Shown: positions 49,732-58,166 of the stretch, piece by piece | Numbering within the stretch: the stretch's first letter is position 1 | Layout: each line of letters starts with the position of its first letter | NCBI RefSeq assembly: GCF_000814825.1 | Contig: NZ_CP009302.1 | Location: 1,674,001 to 1,738,000, forward strand | DNA: 64,000 bases | Source of the DNA: Berryella intestinalis | GTDB taxonomy: Bacteria > Actinomycetota > Coriobacteriia > Coriobacteriales > Eggerthellaceae | Direction: 5' to 3' | Notes under the pieces: model-generated | Database searches by the model: none | Told to the model about the DNA's origin: nothing | Seen by the model: only the letters and a program-made list of their open reading frames with translations | Position numbers and translations under genes: made by a program

Positions 49732-50445
49732 ATGAAGAGAACGAACCGCAACCTTATGCTGTGCGCCATGGTGTTCGCCGTGTCGCTGGTGGTCTCGAAC
49801 ATGGTGACCGCCAAAACCGTCCAAACCGGAATCCCCCTGTTCGGAAGCACTATCGCCGTTCCCGGCGCCGCGCTGTGCTACGCCATCACCTATCTTATGA
49901 CCGACGTGATCGGCGAGATCTGGGGACGCAAAGAGGCTCAGACCATCGTATGGGGCGGCTTCGCCTGCCAGCTTATCGCCCTCGTTCTCATAATCATCAC
50001 GCAGGCCCTCCCCGCCGTGAATCCCGACATGCAATCGGCCTACGATATCCTGCTGGGCCAAAACGCCGTGTTCGTCGTCGGCAGCATGACCGCGTACCTG
50101 CTGTCACAATCGTGGGATGTCCAGGTGTTTCACCGGTTGCGCAACCGCTTCATGGCCAAAGACGAGGCGACCGCCCCGAAGAAGCGCTGGATCTGGAACA
50201 ACGCCTCCACTATGACCTCCCAGATAATCGACACCGTGGTGTTCATCGGCATCAGCTTCGGGTTCGGCTTCGGGTGGCTGTTCGATCCCGCCATGCTTCC
50301 CACGCTCGGGGCTATGATGGTGGGCCAGTACATCCTCAAGTTCGCGATGGCCGCGCTTGACACCCCCATCTTCTACTTCCTCACGCGCAAAACCCATGCA
50401 AAAGCCCAGACCGGAAACGAGGCATCGGCCTTCGACGCCGCCTAA
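49732..50445 (+). CDS. Queuosine precursor transporter (YhhQ/VUT family)
   Basis: This 237-residue membrane protein has six or so spans. The VUT/YhhQ signature runs from VFAVSLVVSNMVTAKTVQTG through PGAALCYAITYLMTDVIGEIWG to NNASTMTSQIIDTVVFIGISF. E. coli YhhQ imports preQ0/preQ1. The preQ1 riboswitch directly upstream and queFC next to it support the same role. Translation is expected to fall when preQ1 is plentiful. Confidence 0.92.
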   Translation: MKRTNRNLMLCAMVFAVSLVVSNMVTAKTVQTGIPLFGSTIAVPGAALCYAITYLMTDVIGEIWGRKEAQTIVWGGFACQLIALVLIIITQALPAVNPDMQSAYDILLGQNAVFVVGSMTAYLLSQSWDVQVFHRLRNRFMAKDEATAPKKRWIWNNASTMTSQIIDTVVFIGISFGFGFGWLFDPAMLPTLGAMMVGQYILKFAMAALDTPIFYFLTRKTHAKAQTGNEASAFDAA

Positions 50446-50487
50446 GGGATACCTAAGGGTGTTCGATTAAGAACTCTTCCTCAATAC

Positions 50488-50517
50488 AAAAAGGGAGGAC
50501 AGGATACCTGCCCTCCC
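50488..50517 (-). terminator. Intrinsic terminator of the LPATG surface protein gene
   Basis: On the minus strand GGGAGGGCAGG and CCTGTCCTCCC form an 11-bp stem with one mismatch and a 3-base loop, followed by TTTTTG. On the plus strand it may also stop the transporter transcript. Confidence 0.85.
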
Positions 50518-50542
50518 TCGACAAACCTATGCCGCTAGAAAA

Positions 50543-52306
50543 CTAACGATCTTCTTTCCCTCTTCTTAAAAGAAGAACCAGACCAAGACCAAGCATAGAA
50601 AGAAGTGCAGAGGTCGAAGCGATAACGCCGGTACGATCCCCGGTTGCGGGAAGCACGCGCACGCTCTTACCAACAATCTTTTCATCCATAGAATTCTGAA
50701 CCTGTTTGTCGCTGACCGCGGCGAGCGACTGCTTGACGGTCTTCTCGGCCGGGATGGAGTCGGTCGTGCCGTCGGGGTAGGTCACGGTCACCGCGCCGTC
50801 GGCGGCCACGGAGAACTGGGTGCCCTCGGGCAGGCGGCCCTTGTTGGCGTCCTCGACGGCCTTCCTGACGGCGTCGCGCTCGTCCTGGGTCAGGGCCGAG
50901 GGGTCGGCGACGGGCAGGGGCTGGGCCGGGGCCGCCGGGTCGCTGACCGCGGCGAGCGACTGCTTGACGGTCTTCTCGGCCGGGATGGTATTAACGGCTC
51001 CGTTCGGATACCTAACCGTCACGGTTCCATCGGAACCGACCTCGATCTGAGTGCCAGAAGGAAAATTCCCCTTATTTGCATCTTCAACGGCTTTTCTAAC
51101 CGCATCTTTCTCGGGCTGAGTAAGAGAGGACGGATCGGCTACGGGAATCGTGATAGCAGGGGCCTTGGTCGCTGTTGCGTTGCCTTCGGCTGGTTCGGAC
51201 TCAAGCCCGGCCGCATCGATCGCGGTAGCGGTAACGCGACCCTCGGGAACAGGATAGGTAGGCGTGATCTTTGCGACACCGTCCTGATTGGCTGTAGCCT
51301 GACCCAAGAGTTTACCGTCCTTATCGTACAAACGCACAATGGTTCCGGCTTCGGCGGCTACCGAGATCTCGTCGGTAGTGTTAGCGCGCCCGGAAAGATC
51401 GGGCAATACGGGGGGTTCAGGCTTAGTGGTATCAGCAAAAACGACCCTCACCAGGTTATACACAGATTGGCCGTGGGGGTTTGTGGTCATTACCTCGATA
51501 TCGTACGTACCAACCTTGGGAAACTTCGAAACATCGGTTCCCGCAACGAAGTCCGCACCGTCTACCTGCTGGTAACCCACTATGCTGCGAACGCCGTATT
51601 TGGCTGCAAGGTTATCCTGGAAGTACTTCTTGAAATCAGCGGGCTGATCGAAGGAGTTGCCCTTGGAAGGGGTGCTGGTCGATAGCCTCATCTTGGCAAA
51701 CACCTCGTCATTCACGAAGGTGTCCGTGTCTTTTTTCTGAATCGGATCCTTATCCACAACCTCATCGGTGTAGGCGATATAGCGGAAACCCTGGGCCGTT
51801 TCATTGTTATCGTTGTCTATGGCCCGAGCAAAACGCGTATACAATCCGCCAGGCTCCCAGTTGTACTGACCTGAAATGTACAGTGCATTCGAACCGGAGC
51901 GGGTTACCGTAAGCGGGTTGGAATGAGCTTCCGCTTCCTTATTGTTCGAATCGAAGATATAGAACCTGTTCAGCGTTCCATCAGTGTCGCTTGCGGTAAT
52001 CTTCATTGTATCGTGCAGCCCTACGATCGCAGGAGCCGTCTTGCTCCCATCGACATTGAAACCGGTCGTGGGCTTGCCCATGATGAAGAACGTGGGATAT
52101 GGAGCTAGATCGTTACCGCTAATAACAGGTGTTACCGGTACATTTTCGGCAGCGAGCGTCACGGTCGGAGACGTACCCGCAGCAAATGCGACGTTGCTCG
52201 CAAACCCGAAAGTCTGCAACGCCAAGGCAAACGCAATGAAAAGAGCGGATGCTTTCTTCAATCTCGAGGACCCCGCGAAAAAACCCTTCCTTGTCTCACC
52301 CTGCAT
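50543..52306 (-). CDS. LPATG sortase-anchored surface protein with tandem repeats
   Basis: This 587-residue protein has a signal peptide (about 14-42, cleavage near VAFAAG) and a unique N-terminal region of about 240 residues. A Big-like module (about 310-385, RLYDKDGKLLGQATANQDGV) and two repeats of about 77 residues follow (about 390-465 and 467-542). Each repeat starts VADPSxLTQ and ends IPAEKTVKQSLAAVSD. The wall-sorting signal is LPATGD plus a hydrophobic helix and RRGKEDR. The 5' two thirds are distinctly less GC-rich than the genome around them, while the last repeat is very GC-rich. No sortase gene is in the window. Confidence 0.85.
   Translation of the reverse strand: MQGETRKGFFAGSSRLKKASALFIAFALALQTFGFASNVAFAAGTSPTVTLAAENVPVTPVISGNDLAPYPTFFIMGKPTTGFNVDGSKTAPAIVGLHDTMKITASDTDGTLNRFYIFDSNNKEAEAHSNPLTVTRSGSNALYISGQYNWEPGGLYTRFARAIDNDNNETAQGFRYIAYTDEVVDKDPIQKKDTDTFVNDEVFAKMRLSTSTPSKGNSFDQPADFKKYFQDNLAAKYGVRSIVGYQQVDGADFVAGTDVSKFPKVGTYDIEVMTTNPHGQSVYNLVRVVFADTTKPEPPVLPDLSGRANTTDEISVAAEAGTIVRLYDKDGKLLGQATANQDGVAKITPTYPVPEGRVTATAIDAAGLESEPAEGNATATKAPAITIPVADPSSLTQPEKDAVRKAVEDANKGNFPSGTQIEVGSDGTVTVRYPNGAVNTIPAEKTVKQSLAAVSDPAAPAQPLPVADPSALTQDERDAVRKAVEDANKGRLPEGTQFSVAADGAVTVTYPDGTTDSIPAEKTVKQSLAAVSDKQVQNSMDEKIVGKSVRVLPATGDRTGVIASTSALLSMLGLGLVLLLRRGKEDR
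50709..50988. repeat. Exact 49-bp direct repeat inside the LPATG gene
   Basis: Positions 50709-50757 and 50940-50988 are identical over 49 bases and 231 bases (77 codons) apart. They encode IPAEKTVKQSLAAVSD at the end of each protein repeat. Recombination between them would delete or add one repeat in frame. Confidence 0.85.
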
Positions 52307-52571
52307 GTTTCTCCCTACTATTGGTGTTACGTTAATGCAATCCTATTACTTAGAGTAATTCGCTGTTTTTTAAAAGTGAAGATTATTTTCTTAAAGAAAG
52401 TTGCTATTTTTTGACCGGTTACTGATAACCCGACAACCATATGCTGAGAACAGGCTGATCAAGCAATAAGAACTTGTCTAACGTAGACGAGGGAGAAAAC
52501 AGATGGCAGGCCTTTCGATCCCCTCCGTATCAGAGGTGAGCAGGTACGGAGAAACTCACACTTAACCCAAA
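52307..52571. other. AT-rich intergenic region upstream of the LPATG gene
   Basis: About 260 bases have much lower GC than average, with several A/T runs and a GGTTA-CTGA-TAACC palindrome near 52420. It probably holds the promoter of the surface-protein gene (minus strand), but no clear -35/-10 pair stands out. A 20-codon plus-strand frame at 52503-52565 is listed separately. Confidence 0.4.
52503..52565 (+). CDS. Possible 20-residue peptide or gene remnant
   Basis: A short frame beginning ATG at 52503 is preceded by GAGGGAG about seven bases upstream and encodes MAGLSIPSVSEVSRYGETHT. It could be a genuine micropeptide or the relic N-terminus of a lost gene. There is no conservation evidence available here. 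Confidence 0.2.
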   Translation: MAGLSIPSVSEVSRYGETHT

Positions 52572-52619
52572 CGAAAGCGGGACCCCGGACGCTTCTACTG
52601 GAAGCATCCGGGGTCCCGC
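52572..52619 (-). terminator. Intrinsic terminator of the two-span membrane protein gene
   Basis: On the minus strand GCGGGACCCCGGA and TCCGGGGTCCCGC form a 13-bp stem. An inner GCTTC/GAAGC extends it, and TTTCGTTT follows. It lies 60 bases after the stop at 52680. Confidence 0.85.
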
Positions 52620-52679
52620 TGAAATCAGGTGCGCTTTTCGGTCCCGAGAATCTCCCGAAGACCCTGCTCGCGCGCCTAC

Positions 52680-53267
52680 TTACCGCTTGAACAGCTTCGA
52701 GAACAGACCCTTCTTCTGAGGCTCCTCCCCTTCGGCATCCTGGGGGCTCTCCTTCGCCTCCGCCTCGAGGGCGCGCTGTTCGGCCCTGGCGCGCTTCTGT
52801 TCGGCGCGCGCCGCCTTCGACTTGTTGCCCGCGACCTGGGCGGCGTACTGCTTGCGCAGCTTGCGGGTCTTTCCGAAGTCGATGTAGAGAGCCAGCAGGA
52901 TCAGGGCGTACCCCACAACCAGAAACGCCGTCGAAACGGCTTCGAGCCCACTGATGGTGGAGAGGGCGAACGACAGAACCGTGCAGGCGATAGCGGCCAC
53001 CAGCACGATCCACCAAGTGCGGCGCAGCCGCTTGTATTCCTCGGTGGGCACGTTGTACAGGTCCTGCTGGGCACGATAGCGCTTCGCATCGGCCCTGCGC
53101 TCGCGTTCGCGCTGTTCGGCTCGGCGCTCCTTCTTCGACTTCTGAGGCGCCGAACGCACGGTTGCTGCGCGCTTGGCCGCCGGCTTGGCCGATGCGGCGC
53201 TCTTGCGCGTCTTGCCGATCTTGTCTTCGCTGGTGTATCGCTCGTTGAGGGGATTGCGCTGACTCAT
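52680..53267 (-). CDS. Two-span membrane protein with highly charged termini, unknown function
   Basis: This 195-residue protein has an N-terminal region very rich in Lys/Arg/Ala (about 1-85) and two adjacent membrane helices (about 88-105 and 112-132). A Lys/Arg/Glu-rich, probably coiled-coil C-terminus follows, ending GLFSKLFKR. I do not recognise a family. It lies about 30 bases after purC in the same orientation, so may share its transcript. A terminator follows. Confidence 0.7.
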   Translation of the reverse strand: MSQRNPLNERYTSEDKIGKTRKSAASAKPAAKRAATVRSAPQKSKKERRAEQRERERRADAKRYRAQQDLYNVPTEEYKRLRRTWWIVLVAAIACTVLSFALSTISGLEAVSTAFLVVGYALILLALYIDFGKTRKLRKQYAAQVAGNKSKAARAEQKRARAEQRALEAEAKESPQDAEGEEPQKKGLFSKLFKR

Positions 53268-53297
53268 GCTCGAATTGCTCCTTGGGTTGCTGCGTGC

Positions 53298-54170
53298 CTA
53301 GTACGAAAACGAACGGCCGGTGATCTTCTCGTAGGCCTGCACGTATTTCTCGGCGGTCTTTTCGATGACGTCCTGCGGAAGGTGGGGCGGGTTTCCCTGG
53401 CGATCCCAGTTGGCGCTCAGCCAGTCGCGCACGAACTGCTTGTCGAAGCTGGGCTGGTCTTTGCCCTCTTCGTAGGCGTCGCCGGGCCAGAAGCGCGAGG
53501 AATCGGGCGTAAGCACCTCGTCGGCAAGGACGATCTTACCGTCGACGCGGCCGAATTCGAACTTCGTATCCGCAATGATTATCCCGTTTTCGGCCGCGTG
53601 GTCGCGCGCGGCGGTGTACACCTTAAGCGACAGGTCGCGCAGCGCAGCCGCATCCTCCTCGCCCATGAGCTGGGCGCTGCGCTCGAAGCTGATGTTCTCG
53701 TCGTGGCCTCCCACCTCGGCCTTCGTCGAGGGCGTGTAGATGGGCTCGGCCAGCTTCGACGAGTTCACCAGACCCGCAGGCAGCGGTATCCCGCACACGG
53801 TTCCCTGGGCGCCGTATTCTTTCAAACCGCTGCCGGCAAGGTAGCCGCGCACGATGCACTCGACGGGGAACATCTCGGCCTTCTTCACCAGCATGAAGCG
53901 CCCGCGCAGGTAATCGGCGTAGGGCTTGAACTGGTCGGGCAGGTCGGCCACGTCGGACGACACCAGATGGTTTTCCACCACGCCGTCCAGCAGCTCGAAC
54001 CAGAAGCACGACAGCTGCGTGAGCACGATGCCCTTGCCGGGGATCTCGTCGGGAAGGATGTAGTCGAACGCCGATATGCGGTCGGTCGCCACCAGCAGCA
54101 GCTTGTCCCCCAGATCGTATAGATCCCTCACTTTGCCCTGAGCATCGGGCTTGATGTCGATTACGCTCAC
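53298..54170 (-). CDS. purC: SAICAR synthetase (phosphoribosylaminoimidazole-succinocarboxamide synthase)
   Basis: This is a purine-synthesis enzyme of 290 residues from a GTG at 54170, preceded by GAAGGGAAGCG. Motifs are GKVRDLYDLGDKLLLVATDRISAFD, ECIVRGYLAGSGLKEY and IADTKFEFG. Upstream in-frame starts (for example ATG 54227) would add residues not typical of the family. purB lies 5 kb away on the same strand. Confidence 0.94.
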   Translation of the reverse strand: MSVIDIKPDAQGKVRDLYDLGDKLLLVATDRISAFDYILPDEIPGKGIVLTQLSCFWFELLDGVVENHLVSSDVADLPDQFKPYADYLRGRFMLVKKAEMFPVECIVRGYLAGSGLKEYGAQGTVCGIPLPAGLVNSSKLAEPIYTPSTKAEVGGHDENISFERSAQLMGEEDAAALRDLSLKVYTAARDHAAENGIIIADTKFEFGRVDGKIVLADEVLTPDSSRFWPGDAYEEGKDQPSFDKQFVRDWLSANWDRQGNPPHLPQDVIEKTAEKYVQAYEKITGRSFSY

Positions 54171-54274
54171 AGTCGCTCGCTTCCCTTCGCGCTCGCCAAC
54201 CAACAGATAGGCGCCATTATCCCGCATGATCGGCTGCGCGACCACGTCATCGGCATGTTTTCTCGCTAAAAACG

Positions 54275-55762
54275 CTACGAGCGCTTGCGGGCCTGCTTCT
54301 GCTTGGACCGCTCGTCGTACAGCGGCAGGTAGAGGGTGAAGCGGGCTCCAACGCCCTTCTCCCCTTCGACGCCGACGCGCCCGTGATGCCGCTCGACGAT
54401 CTCCTTCACCACCGACAGCCCGATGCCCAAACCGCCGCTCTCGCGGTTTCGGTGCTCGTCGGCCCGCCAGAATCGATCGAACACCATCTTGGCTTCTTCG
54501 GGCGACAGGCCCACGCCCGTATCGGACACCGCGATAGCCGCCATGCTTCCCTCGCGCTTGACGCTGACGGTGATGGTGCCCTCCGGCGTATAGCGAACAG
54601 CGTTGGAGATGAGGTTCGCCGTTGCCTGGCGGATCATATCGGGGTCCCCCATGACGCACACGCCCGGATCGGCGTCGTAGACCAGCGTCAGCCCGGACTC
54701 GCGCACATACGAATCGTGCGTGGTCACGATGCCCGCGATAAGCTCGCCCACGTCCACCAGCTCCTCTTTCAGAGGCATGGAGCGGTTCTCGAGACGCGAG
54801 AGCTTCAGCAGGGAGTCGACCAGGCGGCTGAGGCGCTGGACTTCGGAGTTCACGATATCGAGATGCTCTTCGTCGGCGGGATACACGCCGTCGACCATCG
54901 CCTCGACCGTAGACTGGATGGCCATAAGCGGGGTGCGCAGCTCGTGGGCGACGTCGGTGGTGAGGCGGCGCTCGAGCTGCCGGTCGCGTTCGACGGATTC
55001 GGCCATCGCGTCAAAGGTTTTCGCAAGCTCGGCCACCTCGTCGTCGCCGGTCAGGCCGGTGCGGGCGGACAGGTTGCCCTCCTTCATGGCCATGGCGGTA
55101 TCGGTCATGCGCTTGATGGGGCGCACGAGGTTGCGCGCGAACAGGTACCCGATAAGCGACGCGAGGATGATGGCGATGACGGTCGCCCAGATCATAGCCT
55201 GGTACGAACGGTCGCGAAACTCTCGGTCCGCATCGCGCAGCAGCGTGTCCGAACCCTCCACCCACACGCGCACCGACCCGATGGCCTGGTTGGAGACGAC
55301 GATGGGGGAACGTGCGGTGTTGCCCGTGCCGTGCTTGGGGGCAAGCGAGGGCAGCTCGACGCTGCTGCCATCGCCGTCGACCGCCTCGATGATGGTGGAG
55401 TCGTACACCACCTTGCCGTCGGCATCGACCACCTGCACGCCCACGCCGCGGTACACGCTGACCGCATAGTCGGCCGGCGCCACCGACGAAGAATTGTAAG
55501 AGCCGTACTGAACGTAGCGCAGGGCGATCTGCTCGGCGGTCGAGTCGGCCAGCGCCTGCATGTTGTCGCGCGTGTACATCTGGAAGTACTGCTCCCACAC
55601 GAACGAAACGACGCCGATGGCGATAAGCGCCGTCATCGCCGCGATCAGGGCGAAGTACACCGTCATGCGCGTCGTGTACGTAAGGCGCGCCAGCACGGCG
55701 AAGCGCTTGGCCCGAGATGGCTCGTGCAAGGACGGTTCCTGTTGTTGGGTGAGATCGGACAC
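54275..55762 (-). CDS. Two-component sensor histidine kinase with HAMP domain
   Basis: This 495-residue kinase has a first span at about 33-55, an extracellular sensor of about 130 residues and a second span near 190-210. HAMP (NLVRPIKRMTDTAMAMKEGN), HisKA (DVAHELRTPLMAIQ) and HATPase (NLISNAVRYTPEG, DTGVGLSPEE, GGLGIGLSVVKEIVERHHG) follow. It starts with GTG at 55762, with AAGGA six bases before. It follows its regulator gene by about 60 bases. The signal is unknown. Confidence 0.93.
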   Translation of the reverse strand: MSDLTQQQEPSLHEPSRAKRFAVLARLTYTTRMTVYFALIAAMTALIAIGVVSFVWEQYFQMYTRDNMQALADSTAEQIALRYVQYGSYNSSSVAPADYAVSVYRGVGVQVVDADGKVVYDSTIIEAVDGDGSSVELPSLAPKHGTGNTARSPIVVSNQAIGSVRVWVEGSDTLLRDADREFRDRSYQAMIWATVIAIILASLIGYLFARNLVRPIKRMTDTAMAMKEGNLSARTGLTGDDEVAELAKTFDAMAESVERDRQLERRLTTDVAHELRTPLMAIQSTVEAMVDGVYPADEEHLDIVNSEVQRLSRLVDSLLKLSRLENRSMPLKEELVDVGELIAGIVTTHDSYVRESGLTLVYDADPGVCVMGDPDMIRQATANLISNAVRYTPEGTITVSVKREGSMAAIAVSDTGVGLSPEEAKMVFDRFWRADEHRNRESGGLGIGLSVVKEIVERHHGRVGVEGEKGVGARFTLYLPLYDERSKQKQARKRS

Positions 55763-55821
55763 GGCTGTTCCTTACGAGGCGTCCCGCACGCGGGATGCCT
55801 GCGAATCGCGCAACCGGGGCG

Positions 55822-56538
55822 CTATTCGTCGGAAGGGGTTGCCGTGGGATCCTCGAACCGGTAACCCACACCGTGAACGGTATGCAGCCACTTGGGATGG
55901 CGCGGGTTGTCGCCGATCTTGGCGCGCAGGTTCTTCACATGGCTGTCGATGGTGCGCTCGTATCCTTCGAAGTCGTAGCCCAGCACCTTCTCGACCAGCT
56001 CCATGCGCGAATAAACGCGTCCGGGATAGCGCGACAGCGTGGTGAGCAGCTTGAACTCGCTCGCCGTAAGATCGACCTCGCTGCCCAGGACCAACACCTT
56101 GTGACCGGAAACGTCGATGGTGAGGTCGCCGAACTCGAGAACCTCGCGCTGAGGCTCGGAATCGGCATGGACGCGGCGAAGCAGGGCGCGAGCGCGGGCA
56201 ACCAGCTCGCGGGGGCTGAAGGGCTTGATGAGGTAGTCGTCCGCACCCAGCTCGAGACCGATGATGCGATCCTCGACCTCGCCCTTGGCGGTCAGCATGA
56301 TGATGGGAACGTCGGAGTTGTCGCGAATGGCGCGGCATACACGCTCGCCCGGGACACGGGGGAGCATGAGGTCGAGGATAACCAGGTCGAAATGGTGTTT
56401 CCCGAACTCGTCGAGGGCTTCCTGGCCGTCGCCCACCGCGGTCACCCAGTAGTTCTCGCGCTCGAGATACGCGGTTACCGCATCGCGGATGGCCTTTTCA
56501 TCTTCAACCAGAAGAATGCGACGTGTTTCGTTGCTCAT
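55822..56538 (-). CDS. OmpR/PhoB-family response regulator
   Basis: This 238-residue regulator has a receiver domain (ILLVEDEKAIRDAV, phospho-Asp in DLVILDLMLPRVPG, Lys in DYLIKPFSPRELVARA). The winged helix follows (VDLTASEFKLLTTLSRYPGR ... ERTIDSHVKNLRAKIGDNPR ... TVHGVGYRFE). It is the first gene of the pair with the kinase downstream. It is divergent from the Tat-signal protein gene at 56.7 kb, which may be a target. Confidence 0.94.
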   Translation of the reverse strand: MSNETRRILLVEDEKAIRDAVTAYLERENYWVTAVGDGQEALDEFGKHHFDLVILDLMLPRVPGERVCRAIRDNSDVPIIMLTAKGEVEDRIIGLELGADDYLIKPFSPRELVARARALLRRVHADSEPQREVLEFGDLTIDVSGHKVLVLGSEVDLTASEFKLLTTLSRYPGRVYSRMELVEKVLGYDFEGYERTIDSHVKNLRAKIGDNPRHPKWLHTVHGVGYRFEDPTATPSDE

Positions 56539-56685
56539 AGCAAGATCACCTCATCCTCGTATAGGAAAAGAAGTCGACGCAGCGCATCCGGACGCATCGA
56601 GGTAGCGCGCTGCATTTGGGGTTATTGTAACAATTCCCAGCTAAACAGCGCAGAGAGTCCTTTAAATGACAAAATCAACAATACG

Positions 56686-58074
56686 ATGAGCAGTTCTAGA
56701 AGAAACAACGGAATGCGCGCGAGCCGCCCCTCCCGTTCGGCGGGGCGGCCCTCGTCGCGCGCCCGCACCCAACGCGTAAGCCACCTGAACTCGGCAAACC
56801 CCAAGCGCCGCCACAGGGGCGCAGCTCCCGACGGCGAACAGACGCTTATATCCCGCCGGAAGTTCCTCTACGGGGCGGCGGGCGTCGGCGCCATCGCCTT
56901 GGTGGCGGGCGGCGTCAAGATCGCCACGTCCAACTCCGAGGCGAAAAACCGCCAGGTCGCGTCGCTCGACGTGCCGGAAAGTTCCGTCAAAACGCTCGAC
57001 GATTTCGAGCTGATCGAGGATTACAGCTCGCACCTGCGCCAAACCGCCTCGTTCGACCTGCCTTTGGGATCGCTCGTATTCGCCAGCGACGACGCGGTGG
57101 CGGCCTGCCTCATCCCCACCGATACGGGAAGCCCCCTCGCCCGCGTGGGCGTCATCGAGATCGGCAAGGCGAACGATCCGGTCACCGTGATCGAAAACCC
57201 GGTGGGTCTCTCGGAGCACTTCGAGATATACGACGTGCGGGCCTGTTCTGCGGGGATAGTATGGACCGAAGCGAACATCCTCGACGGCACCTGGCGCATC
57301 TACACGGCTACGCTCAACGGAACCAAGGCGGGTCCTTCCGTCCTGGCGGCCTCGGGCGACGCATCCACCGACACCCCGACGCTCGCCGCATCCGGATCGT
57401 CCGCCTTTTGGCTGGTGAACCCGAAAGCGGTGGACGGGATCGTGAAGGGCTCCTGCGCGCTGTACGCTTGCGCGTTCGGGACGGACGACGCGCAAGAGAT
57501 CCATACCGCGAACAAGAACTCCCCCACGCCCCTGTACGCGGCGGCAAACGGCGTGTCGTTCGCCGCCCGATCGGCCGAAAGCTCTGCCAATTTCGAGCTG
57601 CTGTACTTCGGAGCCGCCTCGCGCGAACAGGAGGACTCCGTCGTGCTGCCCGCCGGCATGACGCCCCTTTCCGTAGCCTACGGGCCGCAGGGCTTCTCGT
57701 TCTCGCTGGAGCGCATCTACAATTCGGGTGGGGGGTTGTCCCAAATGGGAACCTACTGCCCCATAAACGATACCCGCGGGGGCGATTACGATACGGCCCC
57801 GTGGTTCCGGTTCGGACGCACCCCTTCCGCCCCTCCCTGCTGGTGCGGAGACTTCCTCGTCGTGAAATCGACCTATGCCGTTGCATTGGCGAACCTGAAA
57901 AGCGGGAAGTACTTCACCATCGACGTCGACGACGGTGCGGACACCTACGGCGAATACACCGCCACCACAGGGGCGCACACGAGACTCGTCACATTCACCA
58001 GCATCGACTACAAGCCGGTGAACGCCGAGAAAACGCAGGTCTGCCGCGTGAAGATATGGAGCCCGGCAAGCTAA
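56686..58074 (+). CDS. Tat-signal protein of unknown function
   Basis: From ATG 56686 this gene encodes 462 residues. About 55 basic, Ser/Arg-rich residues come first. A Tat-like signal follows (LISRRKFLYGAAGVGAIALV), which may act as a membrane anchor. A large extracytoplasmic domain comes next, rich in repeated short beta-strand segments (for example ACLIPTDTGSPLARVGVIEI and ALYACAFGTDDAQEI), resembling a beta-propeller. I recognise no family or active site. There is no good ribosome-binding site, and an ATG at 56713 is the alternative. It is divergent from the two-component regulator. Confidence 0.65.
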   Translation: MSSSRRNNGMRASRPSRSAGRPSSRARTQRVSHLNSANPKRRHRGAAPDGEQTLISRRKFLYGAAGVGAIALVAGGVKIATSNSEAKNRQVASLDVPESSVKTLDDFELIEDYSSHLRQTASFDLPLGSLVFASDDAVAACLIPTDTGSPLARVGVIEIGKANDPVTVIENPVGLSEHFEIYDVRACSAGIVWTEANILDGTWRIYTATLNGTKAGPSVLAASGDASTDTPTLAASGSSAFWLVNPKAVDGIVKGSCALYACAFGTDDAQEIHTANKNSPTPLYAAANGVSFAARSAESSANFELLYFGAASREQEDSVVLPAGMTPLSVAYGPQGFSFSLERIYNSGGGLSQMGTYCPINDTRGGDYDTAPWFRFGRTPSAPPCWCGDFLVVKSTYAVALANLKSGKYFTIDVDDGADTYGEYTATTGAHTRLVTFTSIDYKPVNAEKTQVCRVKIWSPAS

Positions 58075-58100
58075 CCCCGAAAAACCGACCTCGAACGCAA

Positions 58101-58134
58101 AGTCGCCCTCTCTGCCGAAGCAAAGAGGGCGACT
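58101..58134. terminator. Bidirectional hairpin between convergent genes
   Basis: AGTCGCCCTCT and AGAGGGCGACT form an 11-bp stem with a 12-base loop, midway between the stops at 58074 and 58167. The minus-strand tail (TTTGCGTT) is the better terminator. Confidence 0.6.
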
Positions 58135-58166
58135 GCGAGTGAAACCCTTGAGAGCCGGGCAAGGGG

